64,000 nucleotides of DNA from an uncultured Lachnospiraceae bacterium (GCA_910589265.1 CAJUTQ010000039.1:1-64000); one strand, 5' to 3'. Positions 1-8,622 are shown, counted from the stretch's first letter. The notes: generated by a model not told the origin, from the letters alone. Made by a program: numbers and translations.

Positions 1-229
1 CCGGCAGAGCATGTCGAGAAAAGGGAATTGTCTTGATAATTCCATCATGGAAAACTTCTTTGGTTTGTTAAAATCGGAGCTTTTATATTTGCGGGAATTT
101 GATTCTATGGAGGAATTTCGGATTGAACTAGAGAGATATATCGATTATTATAATAACAAACGGATTAAGGCAAAACTAAAAGGACTGAGTCCTATGCAAT
201 ACAGGCTCCAATCCTTATCAGTTGCATAA
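1..229 (+). CDS. IS3-family transposase OrfB, C-terminal fragment
   Basis: The open frame runs in from the window edge (no start visible; the ATG at 11 is internal) and stops at 227-229. It ends an IS3-family DDE transposase: the GNCLDNSIMENFF stretch carries the final catalytic glutamate, followed by the LKSE and YIDYYNNKRI motifs and the typical LSPMQYR tail of the rve integrase core. It would cut and join the ends of the insertion sequence. Only about 75 residues are visible, so whether the whole element is intact cannot be judged from here. Confidence 0.9.
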   Translation, partial: RQSMSRKGNCLDNSIMENFFGLLKSELLYLREFDSMEEFRIELERYIDYYNNKRIKAKLKGLSPMQYRLQSLSVA

Positions 230-260
230 CCATCAATTTTTGTTTAACTTTTTGGGGTCA
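1..260 (+). mobile_element. Right end of an IS3-family (IS150-like) insertion sequence
   Basis: About 30 bp after the transposase stop the sequence reads TTTAACTTTTTGGGGTCA, which looks like an IS150-group terminal inverted repeat ending in CA. At 261 an unrelated reading frame, a tyrosine-integrase C-terminus, begins in mid-domain. That places the element boundary at 260/261. The left end and the target duplication lie outside the window. Confidence 0.75.
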
Positions 261-419
261 GATCATATCGGGGTGACGCTGAATACATATACGCACCTCG
301 GACTGGAGGATGCTGCGGATGAACTGAAGCGGATGGAAGATTTGGAGATAGCGAGGAAGGAACTCGAAAAGATGAAGGGTGAAAAGCCTGTGTCACAGAA
401 AATGTTCCGGGCAATTTAA
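261..419 (+). pseudogene. Tyrosine recombinase/integrase, C-terminal remnant cut by the IS
   Basis: Immediately after the IS end the frame reads DHIGVTLNTYTHLG and continues to a stop at 417-419. This is the last segment of a phage/ICE-type tyrosine recombinase. The Tyr of TLNTYTH matches the catalytic nucleophile position and is followed by the usual charged C-terminal helix. Everything upstream (the Arg/His catalytic residues and the DNA-binding domains) has been separated by the IS. An ATG at 222 lies within the IS end and gives a chimeric ORF, so it is not a real start. The remnant marks this edge as the scar of an integrated mobile element. Confidence 0.85.
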
Positions 420-432
420 CAGGGAGATGGTA

Positions 433-461
433 AGACGCTCTGCTTCGGTGGGGCGTTTTTT
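433..461 (+). terminator. Intrinsic terminator after the integrase remnant
   Basis: A nine-pair stem (435-443 with 448-456, including G-U pairs) closes a TTCG loop and runs into six T residues. It lies 14 nt after the integrase stop. Confidence 0.8.
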
Positions 462-530
462 GCTTTGAAATGAAACTGAAATATGCTATACTATTATATA
501 CATTAAATCTATAAAAAAGGAAATAAAAAT

Positions 531-698
531 ATGGAAATAGAAGAAAAAATGGCCGAGAAACCAAAGGATTGGCCAATGAATGCAAGAGAGATGGCTCTTG
601 AAGCAGTATGTGAAAAAGTAGAAGAGTTTAGGAAAAATCCGTCATATAAGACAAGAGAAGTGTTGTTATCATTAGTTTGCAATCATGACTTAAATTAG
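531..698 (+). CDS. Small unknown protein (55 aa), accessory region
   Basis: ATG at 531 is preceded by AAAGGAAATAAAAAT, a good ribosome site, and the frame ends at TAG 696-698. The product is highly charged and probably helical, with no recognised domain. The next ORF (717-1931) is in the same frame, 18 nt beyond this TAG, so the two could be one gene split by a stop mutation or two adjacent genes. A candidate promoter-like ATGCTATACTATTATATAC lies just upstream around 482-500. Base composition is even more AT-rich than the core genes, as expected for acquired DNA. Confidence 0.5.
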   Translation: MEIEEKMAEKPKDWPMNAREMALEAVCEKVEEFRKNPSYKTREVLLSLVCNHDLN

Positions 699-716
699 TC
701 TACAGGAATTGGATTA

Positions 717-1931
717 ATGAGAGTAACGGAATATGAGGTCGCAACTATAAATTATCTTTATATGATTGGGGCAGCACACCAGATAAATTTATTAAAAGTA
801 TATCTTTATGACTTAATAACTGAAACCACGCGGTTGCAAAAAATAATGTCATGGTGCAACCCAGTGTTGGGTGTTAATGACGAGGAAGCAGCAAGAATTA
901 TTACATATGAGAAAGGACTGATGCTTCCTTTGAAACTGTATCATTTTGCATATCAAAAATACACGATTGAAAAAGAATTTTCTTTTGCGGAGCAATTGAT
1001 TTCTGTGGTTAATGGGGTGTTGCAAGTAAGCACAACAGAAGATGAAGTAGATTCTATAACATATGCATATTCGGCTTTATTACATGACATAAGTAATATG
1101 CATGGAAATAAGAAAGAGCGTATTTGGGAGTTTACAAGAGAAGAACTATTAGAATTATTTAATTTGGAAGCTAAAATATTAAAAATAAATAATCAATCAC
1201 CTATTATGCGTCCTACTAAAGGAGTATTGATTATGCAGATAAGCAATTTTATTTTAAAGTCACGACACAATTATAATGAAGATTATATATGCAAGTATTT
1301 GCCTAAAAATGTTGCAGAGGAAAGTGTAACCAATCATCAAATTTGGATGAAAAAAACCGAATTATTAAATGATAAAAGAGAGCAGAAAGTTATTCCAGAG
1401 CTTTTTCAAGATACTTCTTGGGTTAAATACGATTGGATAAAAGATATTGATTTTACGGCAACGAGAACGTATTATGTATCTTGCTTTAGTAAAGCGATAA
1501 ATAGTAATGAAATGCAAAAGGATTATGGGCAATGTTTATATGGATACAAGAATGACAGAATAGTAGATTTGATAGCCCCTATCGGAATAATGAAATTGAA
1601 GAAAAGGAATAATGCAAATGATGATTTGCCAGATACGATAGAACGTCCTTATATTTCTCAAGTTATTGCATTTGATGTATTATACGATGAAACGGAAGCA
1701 AAGAAAGAATTAGAATATCTATTTGATGTTATAAATATGTTTGCTATGAGTGATTCAGAGAAAAAGCAATTTTTGCAGGAGATTCTTCAATATTGGATTT
1801 TATCAGTAAAGGATTATGAGTGGCAAGAAGAAAAGGAAAGAAGGTATGTAATTTTTCTTTATGAGGACTATGACTATAAGGAAGTTGAAGTTGATGATAC
1901 TTTCCTAAAAATAAAACATCTTTGTTTTTAA
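717..1931 (+). CDS. Unknown 404-aa protein, possibly DUF2971-like C-terminus
   Basis: A long AT-rich ORF with a weak AGGAATTGG ribosome site before ATG 717. The N-terminal half is helical without a recognisable motif. Around residues 245-275 the pattern YYVSCFSK, then a tyrosine/glycine-rich YGQCLYGYKND, loosely resembles DUF2971-type proteins, a family common on mobile elements and in defence-type islands. That resemblance is weak and I do not assign a function. No signal peptide or membrane segment is seen. It overlaps the longest form of the next small ORF by 10 nt but not its likely real start at 1976. Confidence 0.6.
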   Translation: MRVTEYEVATINYLYMIGAAHQINLLKVYLYDLITETTRLQKIMSWCNPVLGVNDEEAARIITYEKGLMLPLKLYHFAYQKYTIEKEFSFAEQLISVVNGVLQVSTTEDEVDSITYAYSALLHDISNMHGNKKERIWEFTREELLELFNLEAKILKINNQSPIMRPTKGVLIMQISNFILKSRHNYNEDYICKYLPKNVAEESVTNHQIWMKKTELLNDKREQKVIPELFQDTSWVKYDWIKDIDFTATRTYYVSCFSKAINSNEMQKDYGQCLYGYKNDRIVDLIAPIGIMKLKKRNNANDDLPDTIERPYISQVIAFDVLYDETEAKKELEYLFDVINMFAMSDSEKKQFLQEILQYWILSVKDYEWQEEKERRYVIFLYEDYDYKEVEVDDTFLKIKHLCF

Positions 1932-1975
1932 CACCAGATTTTATAATAGGGGACAATCCAGGGAGATGGGAAATC

Positions 1976-2137
1976 ATGCGACAACTTTATGCTAAAAGAA
2001 AAGCATTGTTTAGTAGAGAATATTTGTTTTGTGAAGAATGTTTGATGCAGGATCATGATGCAGCGGTTATGCAGATGCCCCAATTTTGTCCTGTGTGTGG
2101 TTCAAGCAAAAGAAAGATGGTGAACCATGAGGAGTAG
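1976..2137 (+). CDS. Small zinc-ribbon-like protein (53 aa)
   Basis: Two cysteine pairs, CEEC and CPVC, separated by about 20 residues would form one zinc ribbon in a basic micro-protein. The frame is open from 1922, but the ATG at 1976 has AGGGAG about 11 nt upstream, so I prefer it. Its role is unknown. It follows the 404-aa ORF closely and is followed at once by a terminator, so it probably ends the accessory operon. Confidence 0.55.
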   Translation: MRQLYAKRKALFSREYLFCEECLMQDHDAAVMQMPQFCPVCGSSKRKMVNHEE

Positions 2138-2166
2138 TAAAAGCCCCCAATTCTTACTACGTTTTT
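2134..2166 (+). terminator. Terminator at the end of the accessory genes
   Basis: GTAGTAA (2134-2140) pairs with TTACTAC (2154-2160) across a 13-nt loop and is followed by GTTTTT. The 5' arm overlaps the stop of the zinc-ribbon ORF. TTACTACG recurs at 2165-2172, 11 bp after its first copy. The rest of the interval to 2310 shows no gene; the edge of the acquired DNA may lie here. Confidence 0.55.
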
Positions 2167-2310
2167 ACTACGATTGACGGCTTCAACTTGCCACATTTTG
2201 CCCCGTTTTGCTCATTCTGTAATTTTTTTAACAATATTTATTAGAAAAATAAACCACGCAAAACGTGCCAAAACATGGAAAATCAACGCAATTTAGGAGG
2301 AATTTTTATT

Positions 2311-2772
2311 ATGATAAAGATACTTTTTGTATGCTATGGAAACATCTGTCGTTCTCCAATGGCAGAATTTGTATTCAGAGATATGGTAGAAAAACAAGGA
2401 ATGGGAGAGCAGTTTTTTATTGCATCTGCAGCTACTAATGCCGATGATTTAGGAAATCAGGTACATGATGGGACAAGGAATAAATTAAAAGAGCATGGAA
2501 TTTCTACAGAAGGGAAGAGAGCAGTGCGTCTCAAAAAAGAAGATTATGAAATTTATGATTATATTATTGGCATGGAAGAAAGAAACATAATCAATATGAA
2601 AAGAATTTTTGGGAAAGATCCAAAGGGAAAGATTTATCGAATGCTGGACTTTTCCTCAAATCCAAGAGACATAGATGACCCTTGGTATACAAGAGACTTT
2701 GAGCGCACTTATCAAGAAGTTTTGGAAGGATGTCAGTCTTTTCTTCCCTGGGTTTTATCACAAAGAGTATAA
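2311..2772 (+). CDS. Low-molecular-weight protein-tyrosine phosphatase
   Basis: A cytoplasmic LMW-PTP of 153 aa, the usual family length. The P-loop VCYGNICRS at the N-terminus gives the CX5R catalytic motif, and DDPWY near residue 125 supplies the general-acid aspartate. The start at 2311 has an ideal TTAGGAGGA ribosome site 10 nt upstream; the frame is open from 2275 but without a site. It hydrolyses phosphotyrosine on proteins, such as tyrosine kinases of capsule export or arginine/tyrosine-phosphorylated targets in related Firmicutes; the substrate here is unknown. It is the first core gene after the mobile scar. Confidence 0.93.
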   Translation: MIKILFVCYGNICRSPMAEFVFRDMVEKQGMGEQFFIASAATNADDLGNQVHDGTRNKLKEHGISTEGKRAVRLKKEDYEIYDYIIGMEERNIINMKRIFGKDPKGKIYRMLDFSSNPRDIDDPWYTRDFERTYQEVLEGCQSFLPWVLSQRV

Positions 2773-2867
2773 AGGGCATAGAAGTGGACGTAGAGCAGCT
2801 CTATGTTATGACATTTGGGCAAAAAGGTATTTTGTGCTTTCAACAAAGAGAAAGGAAGGTATGCAGA

Positions 2868-4175
2868 ATGAGAATGTATGATTTAATTAAGAAAAAAAGA
2901 GATGGAAAGGAGCTTAGCAAAGAAGAAATTTCATATATGATAAAGGAATTTACAAAAGGAGAAATTCCCGATTATCAAATGTCTGCAATGATGATGGCTA
3001 TTTATTTTCAAGGAATGGAAGAAAAGGAGACATTGGCTCTTACAATGGCAATGGCTGAAAGCGGAGATATATTGGATCTGTCTGAAATTTCAGGAATAAA
3101 AGTAGACAAACACAGTACAGGAGGAGTGGGGGATAAAACATCTCTTGTCTTAGCTCCTATGGTAGCTGCCACAGGGGTGCCAGTTGCCAAAATGAGTGGG
3201 AGGGGACTGGGACATACAGGAGGAACCATTGACAAATTAGAAAGCTTTCAGGGATTTAATACCAATTTGTCAAAGGAAACGTTCATTAAAAATGTAAATG
3301 AAATGAAAATGGCTATTATGGGACAGACAAAAGATTTAGCTCCAGCAGATAAAAAACTATATGCCTTAAGAGATGTGACTGCTACAGTAGATCAAATGTC
3401 TTTAATTGCAAGCAGCATTATGAGTAAAAAGCTGGCCGCTGGTGCAGATGCCATTGTCTTAGATGTGAAGACAGGGAGCGGAGCCTTTATGAAAGCGGAG
3501 GAAGATGCAGAGGCATTGGCCAGGGAGATGGTACGCATTGGAAATAATGGGGGAAGAAAAACAGTCGCCCTTATATCCGATATGGATCAGCCTTTAGGCT
3601 ATGCAGTGGGAAATATTTTAGAAGTGAAGGAAGCCATTGACACATTACAAGGAAAGGGTTCTAAGGAACTTTTGGAATTATGTTATATGTTGGGGTCTTA
3701 TATGCTTATTCTAGGGGGAAAGGCTCCCAATTTGGAAGAGGCCAGGGAACAATTAATTTATACTATCAAAGAAGGATTGGCTTTGAAAAAGTTTGCCCAA
3801 TTTGTGGAAGCCCAAGGTGGAGACCCAGAGCCTATTTTTCATCAGGAACTTTTTCAAGAGGCAAATATTATAGAAGAAGTGCAGTCTATAGAAGAAGGAT
3901 ATGTAGAAAAAATTCACTGTCAAGAAATAGGAAATTGTTCATTAATTCTAGGGGGAGGCAGGGAGACAAAAGATTCAGAAATTGATCTGAGGGTCGGAAT
4001 CCTTATGAAAAAGAAGGTGGGGGATTATGTAAAAAAAGGGGAGTGTATTGCCGTACTTCACGCTAATGATGAGCAAAAAATGAAGACAGCAAAAGAAAAG
4101 CTTTTAGGAGCTTATACATTTAGTCAGTCGAAAGTAAAAAAGAGACCTCTTCTTCATAAAGTCATTACAGAATAA
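2868..4175 (+). CDS. pdp: Pyrimidine-nucleoside phosphorylase
   Basis: At 435 aa it matches the length of the Pdp/DeoA family. The signature around residues 80-125 (DKHSTGGVGDKTSL, then the SGRGLGHTGGTIDKLE phosphate/nucleoside site) is fully preserved, as is the C-terminal lipoyl-like domain. It phosphorolyses uridine, thymidine or deoxyuridine to the base plus (deoxy)ribose-1-phosphate. The frame extends upstream to 2730 over the phosphatase gene, but ATG 2868 follows AAAGGAAGG with an 8-nt spacing and matches family N-termini. No deoxyribose operon neighbours (deoC, cdd) are present, so it appears to be a stand-alone salvage gene. Confidence 0.93.
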   Translation: MRMYDLIKKKRDGKELSKEEISYMIKEFTKGEIPDYQMSAMMMAIYFQGMEEKETLALTMAMAESGDILDLSEISGIKVDKHSTGGVGDKTSLVLAPMVAATGVPVAKMSGRGLGHTGGTIDKLESFQGFNTNLSKETFIKNVNEMKMAIMGQTKDLAPADKKLYALRDVTATVDQMSLIASSIMSKKLAAGADAIVLDVKTGSGAFMKAEEDAEALAREMVRIGNNGGRKTVALISDMDQPLGYAVGNILEVKEAIDTLQGKGSKELLELCYMLGSYMLILGGKAPNLEEAREQLIYTIKEGLALKKFAQFVEAQGGDPEPIFHQELFQEANIIEEVQSIEEGYVEKIHCQEIGNCSLILGGGRETKDSEIDLRVGILMKKKVGDYVKKGECIAVLHANDEQKMKTAKEKLLGAYTFSQSKVKKRPLLHKVITE

Positions 4176-4227
4176 AAGCTCCAAAGGCCATTAGCATATC
4201 TTTTTCCTTTTTTCATATATATACTAT

Positions 4228-4536
4228 ATGAGAAGAGATAAAAATATAAAAAAAGAAAAGAAAAGCTGGAATTTAAAAGAAAGTATGATTGAATCCTTAC
4301 AGCTCCCAAAGGATTTAATGCTAGGAATGCCCATCGTGACTGTGACAGGATTTCATGAGGCATATATTGAAAATTACAAGGGAATTTTAGAATATTCAGA
4401 AGAGATGATTCTTTTACAGACAAAGACTTGCCAAATTGAGATTCAAGGAGAAAAACTTCACATTATGTACTATACAAATGAGGAAATGAAGGTGGAAGGA
4501 ATGATTTCCAGCATCCAGTATTTCAATTACTCTTAG
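4228..4536 (+). CDS. yqfC: Sporulation protein YqfC (YabP family)
   Basis: A short YabP/YqfC-family protein. The core, from the LPKDLMLGMP segment through IENYKGILEYSEE to the C-terminus, matches the family; the basic first 18 residues are extra, and no clear ribosome site precedes ATG 4228, so ATG 4285 is a possible alternative. In Bacillus the family is made under sigma-E in the mother cell and is needed for spore formation. It lies 14 nt upstream of yqfD, its conserved partner. Confidence 0.85.
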   Translation: MRRDKNIKKEKKSWNLKESMIESLQLPKDLMLGMPIVTVTGFHEAYIENYKGILEYSEEMILLQTKTCQIEIQGEKLHIMYYTNEEMKVEGMISSIQYFNYS

Positions 4537-4550
4537 AAGGGGAGAGGCCT

Positions 4551-5786
4551 TTGTTTGTCAAAATTGTAAAGTCTACAAGAGGATATGTGAAATTAAAATT
4601 ATATGGATATTCTCCAGAACGGTTTATGAATCTATGTTGTAACCACGAGATTTTATTGTGGGGTGTAGAAAATCATGGAGATTACTATACCCTCTATGTT
4701 TCTGTACAAGATTTTTTTAAATTAAAGCCAATGGTGAAAAAAACCCAGACAAAGATTGTTGTTTTGGAAAGAAAAGGTCTGCCGTTTTTTGTCTATAAAT
4801 ACAGAAAGCGCAAGCTTTTTGCCATTGGATTGATAGGATGTCTGCTTTTATTATATGGTTTCTCATTTTTTATATGGGATATTACAGTGGAAGGAAATTA
4901 CACAGTGACAACAGATGTGCTCATGGATTTTTTGGAAGAAGAGGACATTCGAACAGGTATGCTGAAAAGAGAAGTTTCCTGTGAAAACATTGAAAAAATA
5001 ATTCGACAAAAGTATAATAATATTACATGGGCTTCTGTAAAAATTCAGGGAACAAGGCTGATGATCGGGGTCAAAGAAAATATTGTGGATATTCAGGGAG
5101 AAGATAAAACAAAACAGGGAGCCTATGATCTTATAGCAGAAAAAGATGGAATTATTATACATATGATTACAAGAAGTGGGACGCCTTTTGTAGGAATTCA
5201 GTCAGAAGTAAAGGCAGGAGATATACTTGTCTCTGGTCAGATTCCAGTGAAAAATGATGGAGGAGAAGTTTTTGCTTACCAGCAGGTGGAAGCGGATGCA
5301 GACATTATTATTGAAACGATCTATCCTTACGAAGATAAGATTGAAAGAAATTATGAAGAAAAAAAATATACAGGCAATGTAAAAAAATCGTATCGTCTCA
5401 ATATTGGGAAAAAAAGCATTCGATTTCTTTTTGGAAAAGTAAAATATGAACATTACGATGTATTGGAAACAGACAAACAGGCAAAACTGGGAAATAGTTT
5501 CTATCTTCCTATATGGATAGAGAAGACAGAATACAGGGAGTATGAGCCAGAGAATAAAATATATACAAAAGAACAGTGTAATAAAATGGCAAAGGAACGC
5601 TTTTACCGTTATTGCAAAACTTTAGAAGAAAAAGGGGTTCAAATTCTTGAAAATAATGTTAAAATAGAATTGTCTAAGTCTTTTTGCATGACAAAGGGAA
5701 CATTAAAAGTACAGGAAAAAACAGGAAAATCTGTACCTTCTAGGGAGGTGGAAGGAAATATGCCTCTAAAAGAAGAGAATTCATAA
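4551..5786 (+). CDS. yqfD: Sporulation protein YqfD
   Basis: At 411 aa this is a typical YqfD. There is a cytoplasmic N-terminal domain of about 80 residues, one membrane segment near residues 88-107 after the KYRKRK basic patch, then a large extracytoplasmic domain beginning DITVEGN. The start is TTG 4551 behind GAAGGGGAG; no ATG is available near it. YqfD is a mother-cell sporulation protein whose biochemical role is unresolved. Order yqfC-yqfD-phoH-HD protein-ybeY is conserved across spore formers and is the main reason to call this organism sporulating. Confidence 0.88.
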   Translation: MFVKIVKSTRGYVKLKLYGYSPERFMNLCCNHEILLWGVENHGDYYTLYVSVQDFFKLKPMVKKTQTKIVVLERKGLPFFVYKYRKRKLFAIGLIGCLLLLYGFSFFIWDITVEGNYTVTTDVLMDFLEEEDIRTGMLKREVSCENIEKIIRQKYNNITWASVKIQGTRLMIGVKENIVDIQGEDKTKQGAYDLIAEKDGIIIHMITRSGTPFVGIQSEVKAGDILVSGQIPVKNDGGEVFAYQQVEADADIIIETIYPYEDKIERNYEEKKYTGNVKKSYRLNIGKKSIRFLFGKVKYEHYDVLETDKQAKLGNSFYLPIWIEKTEYREYEPENKIYTKEQCNKMAKERFYRYCKTLEEKGVQILENNVKIELSKSFCMTKGTLKVQEKTGKSVPSREVEGNMPLKEENS

Positions 5787-5833
5787 GATTTGGGAAAGAA
5801 CTGGCAAAGGCCAGCTGAAAGGACAGAGATACA

Positions 5834-6844
5834 ATGGGCATGGTAGAAGATAGAATAGATATGCCTGTAGAGCATATGAAAAATGTTTTCGGACAGTTTG
5901 ATACATTTATGAAAAAAGTGGAGAAGGCATTTCATATAACCGTCATCGTCCGAGGAGATGAACTGAAGTTGGCAGGGGGCAAGGAGGAAGTTGCCAGGGG
6001 GAAAAAGGTTTTTTTAGAGCTTCTGGAACTGTCCAAGAGAGGAAGAGAAATTACGGAACAAAATGTAGACTATGCTATTGGCATGACAATGGAAGAGAAA
6101 AATTCAGGATTATTGGAAATAGATGAAGATTTAATTTGCCATGGAGTAAATGGAAAGCCAATTAAACCAAAGACATTAGGGCAGAAACAATATGTGGATT
6201 CCATACGAAGTAAAATGATTGTTTTTGGATTAGGGCCAGCTGGAACAGGAAAAACGTATTTAGCCATGGCTATGGGAATTCATGCTTTTAAAAACGACGA
6301 AGTAGGCAGGATCATATTGACAAGGCCAGCTATTGAAGCTGGAGAAAAACTGGGATTTTTGCCAGGTGATCTGCAAAGTAAGGTGGATCCTTATTTGAGA
6401 CCATTATATGATGCCCTTTATCAAATTATGGGGCCAGAGAGCTTCACAAGAAATATGGAAAAAGGACTGATTGAAGTAGCTCCTTTAGCTTATATGAGGG
6501 GAAGGACCTTAGATAACGCTTTTATTATACTTGATGAAGCCCAGAATACAACTCCTGCTCAGATGAAGATGTTTTTAACAAGAATTGGATTTGGATCAAA
6601 AGTGATCATTACAGGAGATTCCACCCAAAAGGATTTGGCTCCTGGGACGAAATCAGGGCTGGAAGTGGCAGAACAGGTTTTAAAAAATATAGATGAAATA
6701 GACTTCTGCTATTTGACAAGTAAAGACGTAGTCCGTCATCCTCTTGTACAAAAAATTGTAAAAGCATATGAAAACTTTGAAAAAAGAGAGCTTCCTAAGG
6801 AGAAAAAGAGAGTTTCCTATAAACCAGGAAAAAGGATAAAATAA
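5834..6844 (+). CDS. phoH: PhoH-family ATPase
   Basis: A 336-aa PhoH-like P-loop ATPase. A KH-like N-terminal region is followed by Walker A GPAGTGKTY (residues about 136-144) and Walker B IILDEAQN (about 228-235). PhoH proteins are linked to RNA metabolism and neighbour the rRNA endonuclease YbeY in many bacteria; the exact activity is not settled. GAAAGGA about 11 nt upstream supports ATG 5834 (or 5840). It is followed after 18 nt by the HD membrane protein. Confidence 0.92.
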   Translation: MGMVEDRIDMPVEHMKNVFGQFDTFMKKVEKAFHITVIVRGDELKLAGGKEEVARGKKVFLELLELSKRGREITEQNVDYAIGMTMEEKNSGLLEIDEDLICHGVNGKPIKPKTLGQKQYVDSIRSKMIVFGLGPAGTGKTYLAMAMGIHAFKNDEVGRIILTRPAIEAGEKLGFLPGDLQSKVDPYLRPLYDALYQIMGPESFTRNMEKGLIEVAPLAYMRGRTLDNAFIILDEAQNTTPAQMKMFLTRIGFGSKVIITGDSTQKDLAPGTKSGLEVAEQVLKNIDEIDFCYLTSKDVVRHPLVQKIVKAYENFEKRELPKEKKRVSYKPGKRIK

Positions 6845-6862
6845 GAAAGGTATGGATAGACG

Positions 6863-8095
6863 ATGGATGGAATAAATGAACAGGGAATGAAGGAGTTTCT
6901 TGTATCAGTTGCTATGTTCTTCATAACACCCATCTTTATTGGATTTGCTAGTTATTTACAAAAACGAACAGGTTCAGAAATTATGCGAAATATTGTTATG
7001 GGCATAGGAGGAGTAGGAATTCTCTTGAACGTCATGGAATATGAAAGAAGGAAAAATTCCTATTTATTTGAAAATAAAAGGCGTTATGTCTGGTTGGGCT
7101 TCTTTTATTGCTTAGGGCTTCTTTTTGTATGCCTTTTTCCCTATATTCCATTATATATTCATCCTTATATGGCTTTGGGAGTTTTTTTTATATTTTTTAC
7201 CAATTTTAAAATAGGGATTTTGGGAACGTATTTGTTTCTCATAACTGGCATCTTTTTATGTGATTACTCGGTTCATTTTGTCTTATTTTTCACCTTCACT
7301 ATTTTTATTGGGAGCATATTATTTTATATGAGTGGATTTTCCCCAAAAGCCTGGCTTGCATATGGAGGGGCGGCTTCTATATATGCCACTTTATTTGTTG
7401 CCTTGGATCTACTTTTTGCCAGAGGAATAGGGATGGAGACAGTTAAAACCCCTCTAATTGGCCTTGCTGTTAACCTTGTGTTTCTCTTTTTTGGCCTTCA
7501 ATTATTGGAAAGACATATAAAATTTCCTTATAGAAAACAATATGAAATTCTTAACAATCCTAAGGGGGAGCTTCTTAGTCAGTTGAAAGAAATGGATGCA
7601 AAGGCTTATGATAAGGCGATGCATACAGGGTATTTGAGTAAAAGGGTTGCCAGTCTCATTGGGCTGGATGAGCAATTAGCCCAGGCAGGAGGATATTATC
7701 ATCCCATTGGAAGAATGAAAGGAGGGAATCCTTTAAAGGAGAATATAAGGATTGGAAAGGAGCATAAGTTTCCTCCCCCTCTTATAGAACTTCTTGCATC
7801 TTATTCTGAGTCCAACATCCCACCCCATTCAAAAGTAGGCGTTATTCTCATAGTAGCGGAGGCTATTGTATCTTCCGTTTTATTTTTGCTGGAAAAAGAA
7901 CAGGATCAAGATGTGAATTATAAAAAAGTTGTTAGAACTGTATTTCGAAAAATGATGGATCATCATATGTTCGATGAGGCAGAAATAACGACAAAGGAAT
8001 TACATAATATGCAGGAACTATTTTTAAAGGAGGCTGCTCACTATGACTTTTCATGTGGAATTGGAAACGATGGATCTGCTTTGCCTGGATTATAG
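6863..8095 (+). CDS. PgpH-like 7TM protein with degenerate HD domain
   Basis: Position between phoH and ybeY is that of the c-di-AMP phosphodiesterase PgpH (7TMR-HD). Here the product is only 410 aa: the large extracellular domain is missing, about six to eight membrane segments occupy residues 10-225, and a C-terminal HD-like domain follows. The domain keeps H254 (MHTGYLSKRV) and YYHPIGR, where the HD aspartate is replaced by proline (P281). The later HHGT-type histidines are replaced by SYSES, and the final aspartate position reads VAEA. Metal binding and hydrolysis are therefore unlikely. It may be a signalling or structural relic specific to this lineage. It overlaps ybeY by 53 nt, suggesting translational coupling. 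Confidence 0.75.
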   Translation: MDGINEQGMKEFLVSVAMFFITPIFIGFASYLQKRTGSEIMRNIVMGIGGVGILLNVMEYERRKNSYLFENKRRYVWLGFFYCLGLLFVCLFPYIPLYIHPYMALGVFFIFFTNFKIGILGTYLFLITGIFLCDYSVHFVLFFTFTIFIGSILFYMSGFSPKAWLAYGGAASIYATLFVALDLLFARGIGMETVKTPLIGLAVNLVFLFFGLQLLERHIKFPYRKQYEILNNPKGELLSQLKEMDAKAYDKAMHTGYLSKRVASLIGLDEQLAQAGGYYHPIGRMKGGNPLKENIRIGKEHKFPPPLIELLASYSESNIPPHSKVGVILIVAEAIVSSVLFLLEKEQDQDVNYKKVVRTVFRKMMDHHMFDEAEITTKELHNMQELFLKEAAHYDFSCGIGNDGSALPGL

Positions 8096-8537
8096 GAAAA
8101 TTTTGGAACAGGTGGCAATGAAAATTCTGGATATGGAGCAATGTCCTTATGAAGTAGAGGTTAATCTGATTTTAACAGGGAATAATGAAATTAGGGAATT
8201 GAATCAAACATATCGGTTCATTGACAAAGAGACAGATGTCTTATCTTTTCCTATGATAGAATTTCAAAAGCCCAGTGATTTTTCTAACTTGGAAAAGGGT
8301 GTTGGCTGTTTCCATCCAGAAAGTGGAGAACTCTTATTAGGAGATATTGTCCTCTCTTTGCCAAAGGTAGCAGAACAGTCAGAGAAGTTTGGACATGGAA
8401 TTTTGAGAGAATTTTCTTTTCTTATTGCCCATAGTATGTTACACTTACTAGGATACGACCATATGAGGCAAGAGGATGCTGACCTGATGGAGAAGAAACA
8501 GAATCTGATTTTAGATGAATTACAAATATTTCGTTGA
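8043..8537 (+). CDS. ybeY: Endoribonuclease YbeY (rRNA maturation)
   Basis: A 164-aa UPF0054 protein. The zinc motif HSMLHLLGYDH near residue 126-136 gives the three metal-binding histidines, and the ETDVLSFP motif is present at about residues 59-66. YbeY is a single-strand endoribonuclease acting in 16S rRNA 3' processing and ribosome quality control. AAAGGAGG lies 8 nt before ATG 8043, inside the end of the HD gene. In many Firmicutes dgkA, cdd and era follow; here they are absent and a DUF3048 lipoprotein comes next. Confidence 0.95.
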   Translation: MTFHVELETMDLLCLDYRKILEQVAMKILDMEQCPYEVEVNLILTGNNEIRELNQTYRFIDKETDVLSFPMIEFQKPSDFSNLEKGVGCFHPESGELLLGDIVLSLPKVAEQSEKFGHGILREFSFLIAHSMLHLLGYDHMRQEDADLMEKKQNLILDELQIFR

Positions 8538-8622
8538 AAAGAAAGATAGGAAATTTTCAATGAAAAAGATTTGCGTTTTTGATATAAGGAAAAACTCGAA
8601 TCGGAAAGGCATAGGTAGATAC

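Noticed and set aside
244..585. Minus-strand 113-aa ORF over the IS/integrase junction
   Set aside because: It spans an IS boundary and a terminator and has no ribosome site; it is a shadow frame.
1922..1975. Upstream start for the zinc-ribbon ORF
   Set aside because: It overlaps the preceding gene and lacks a ribosome site, whereas ATG 1976 has one.
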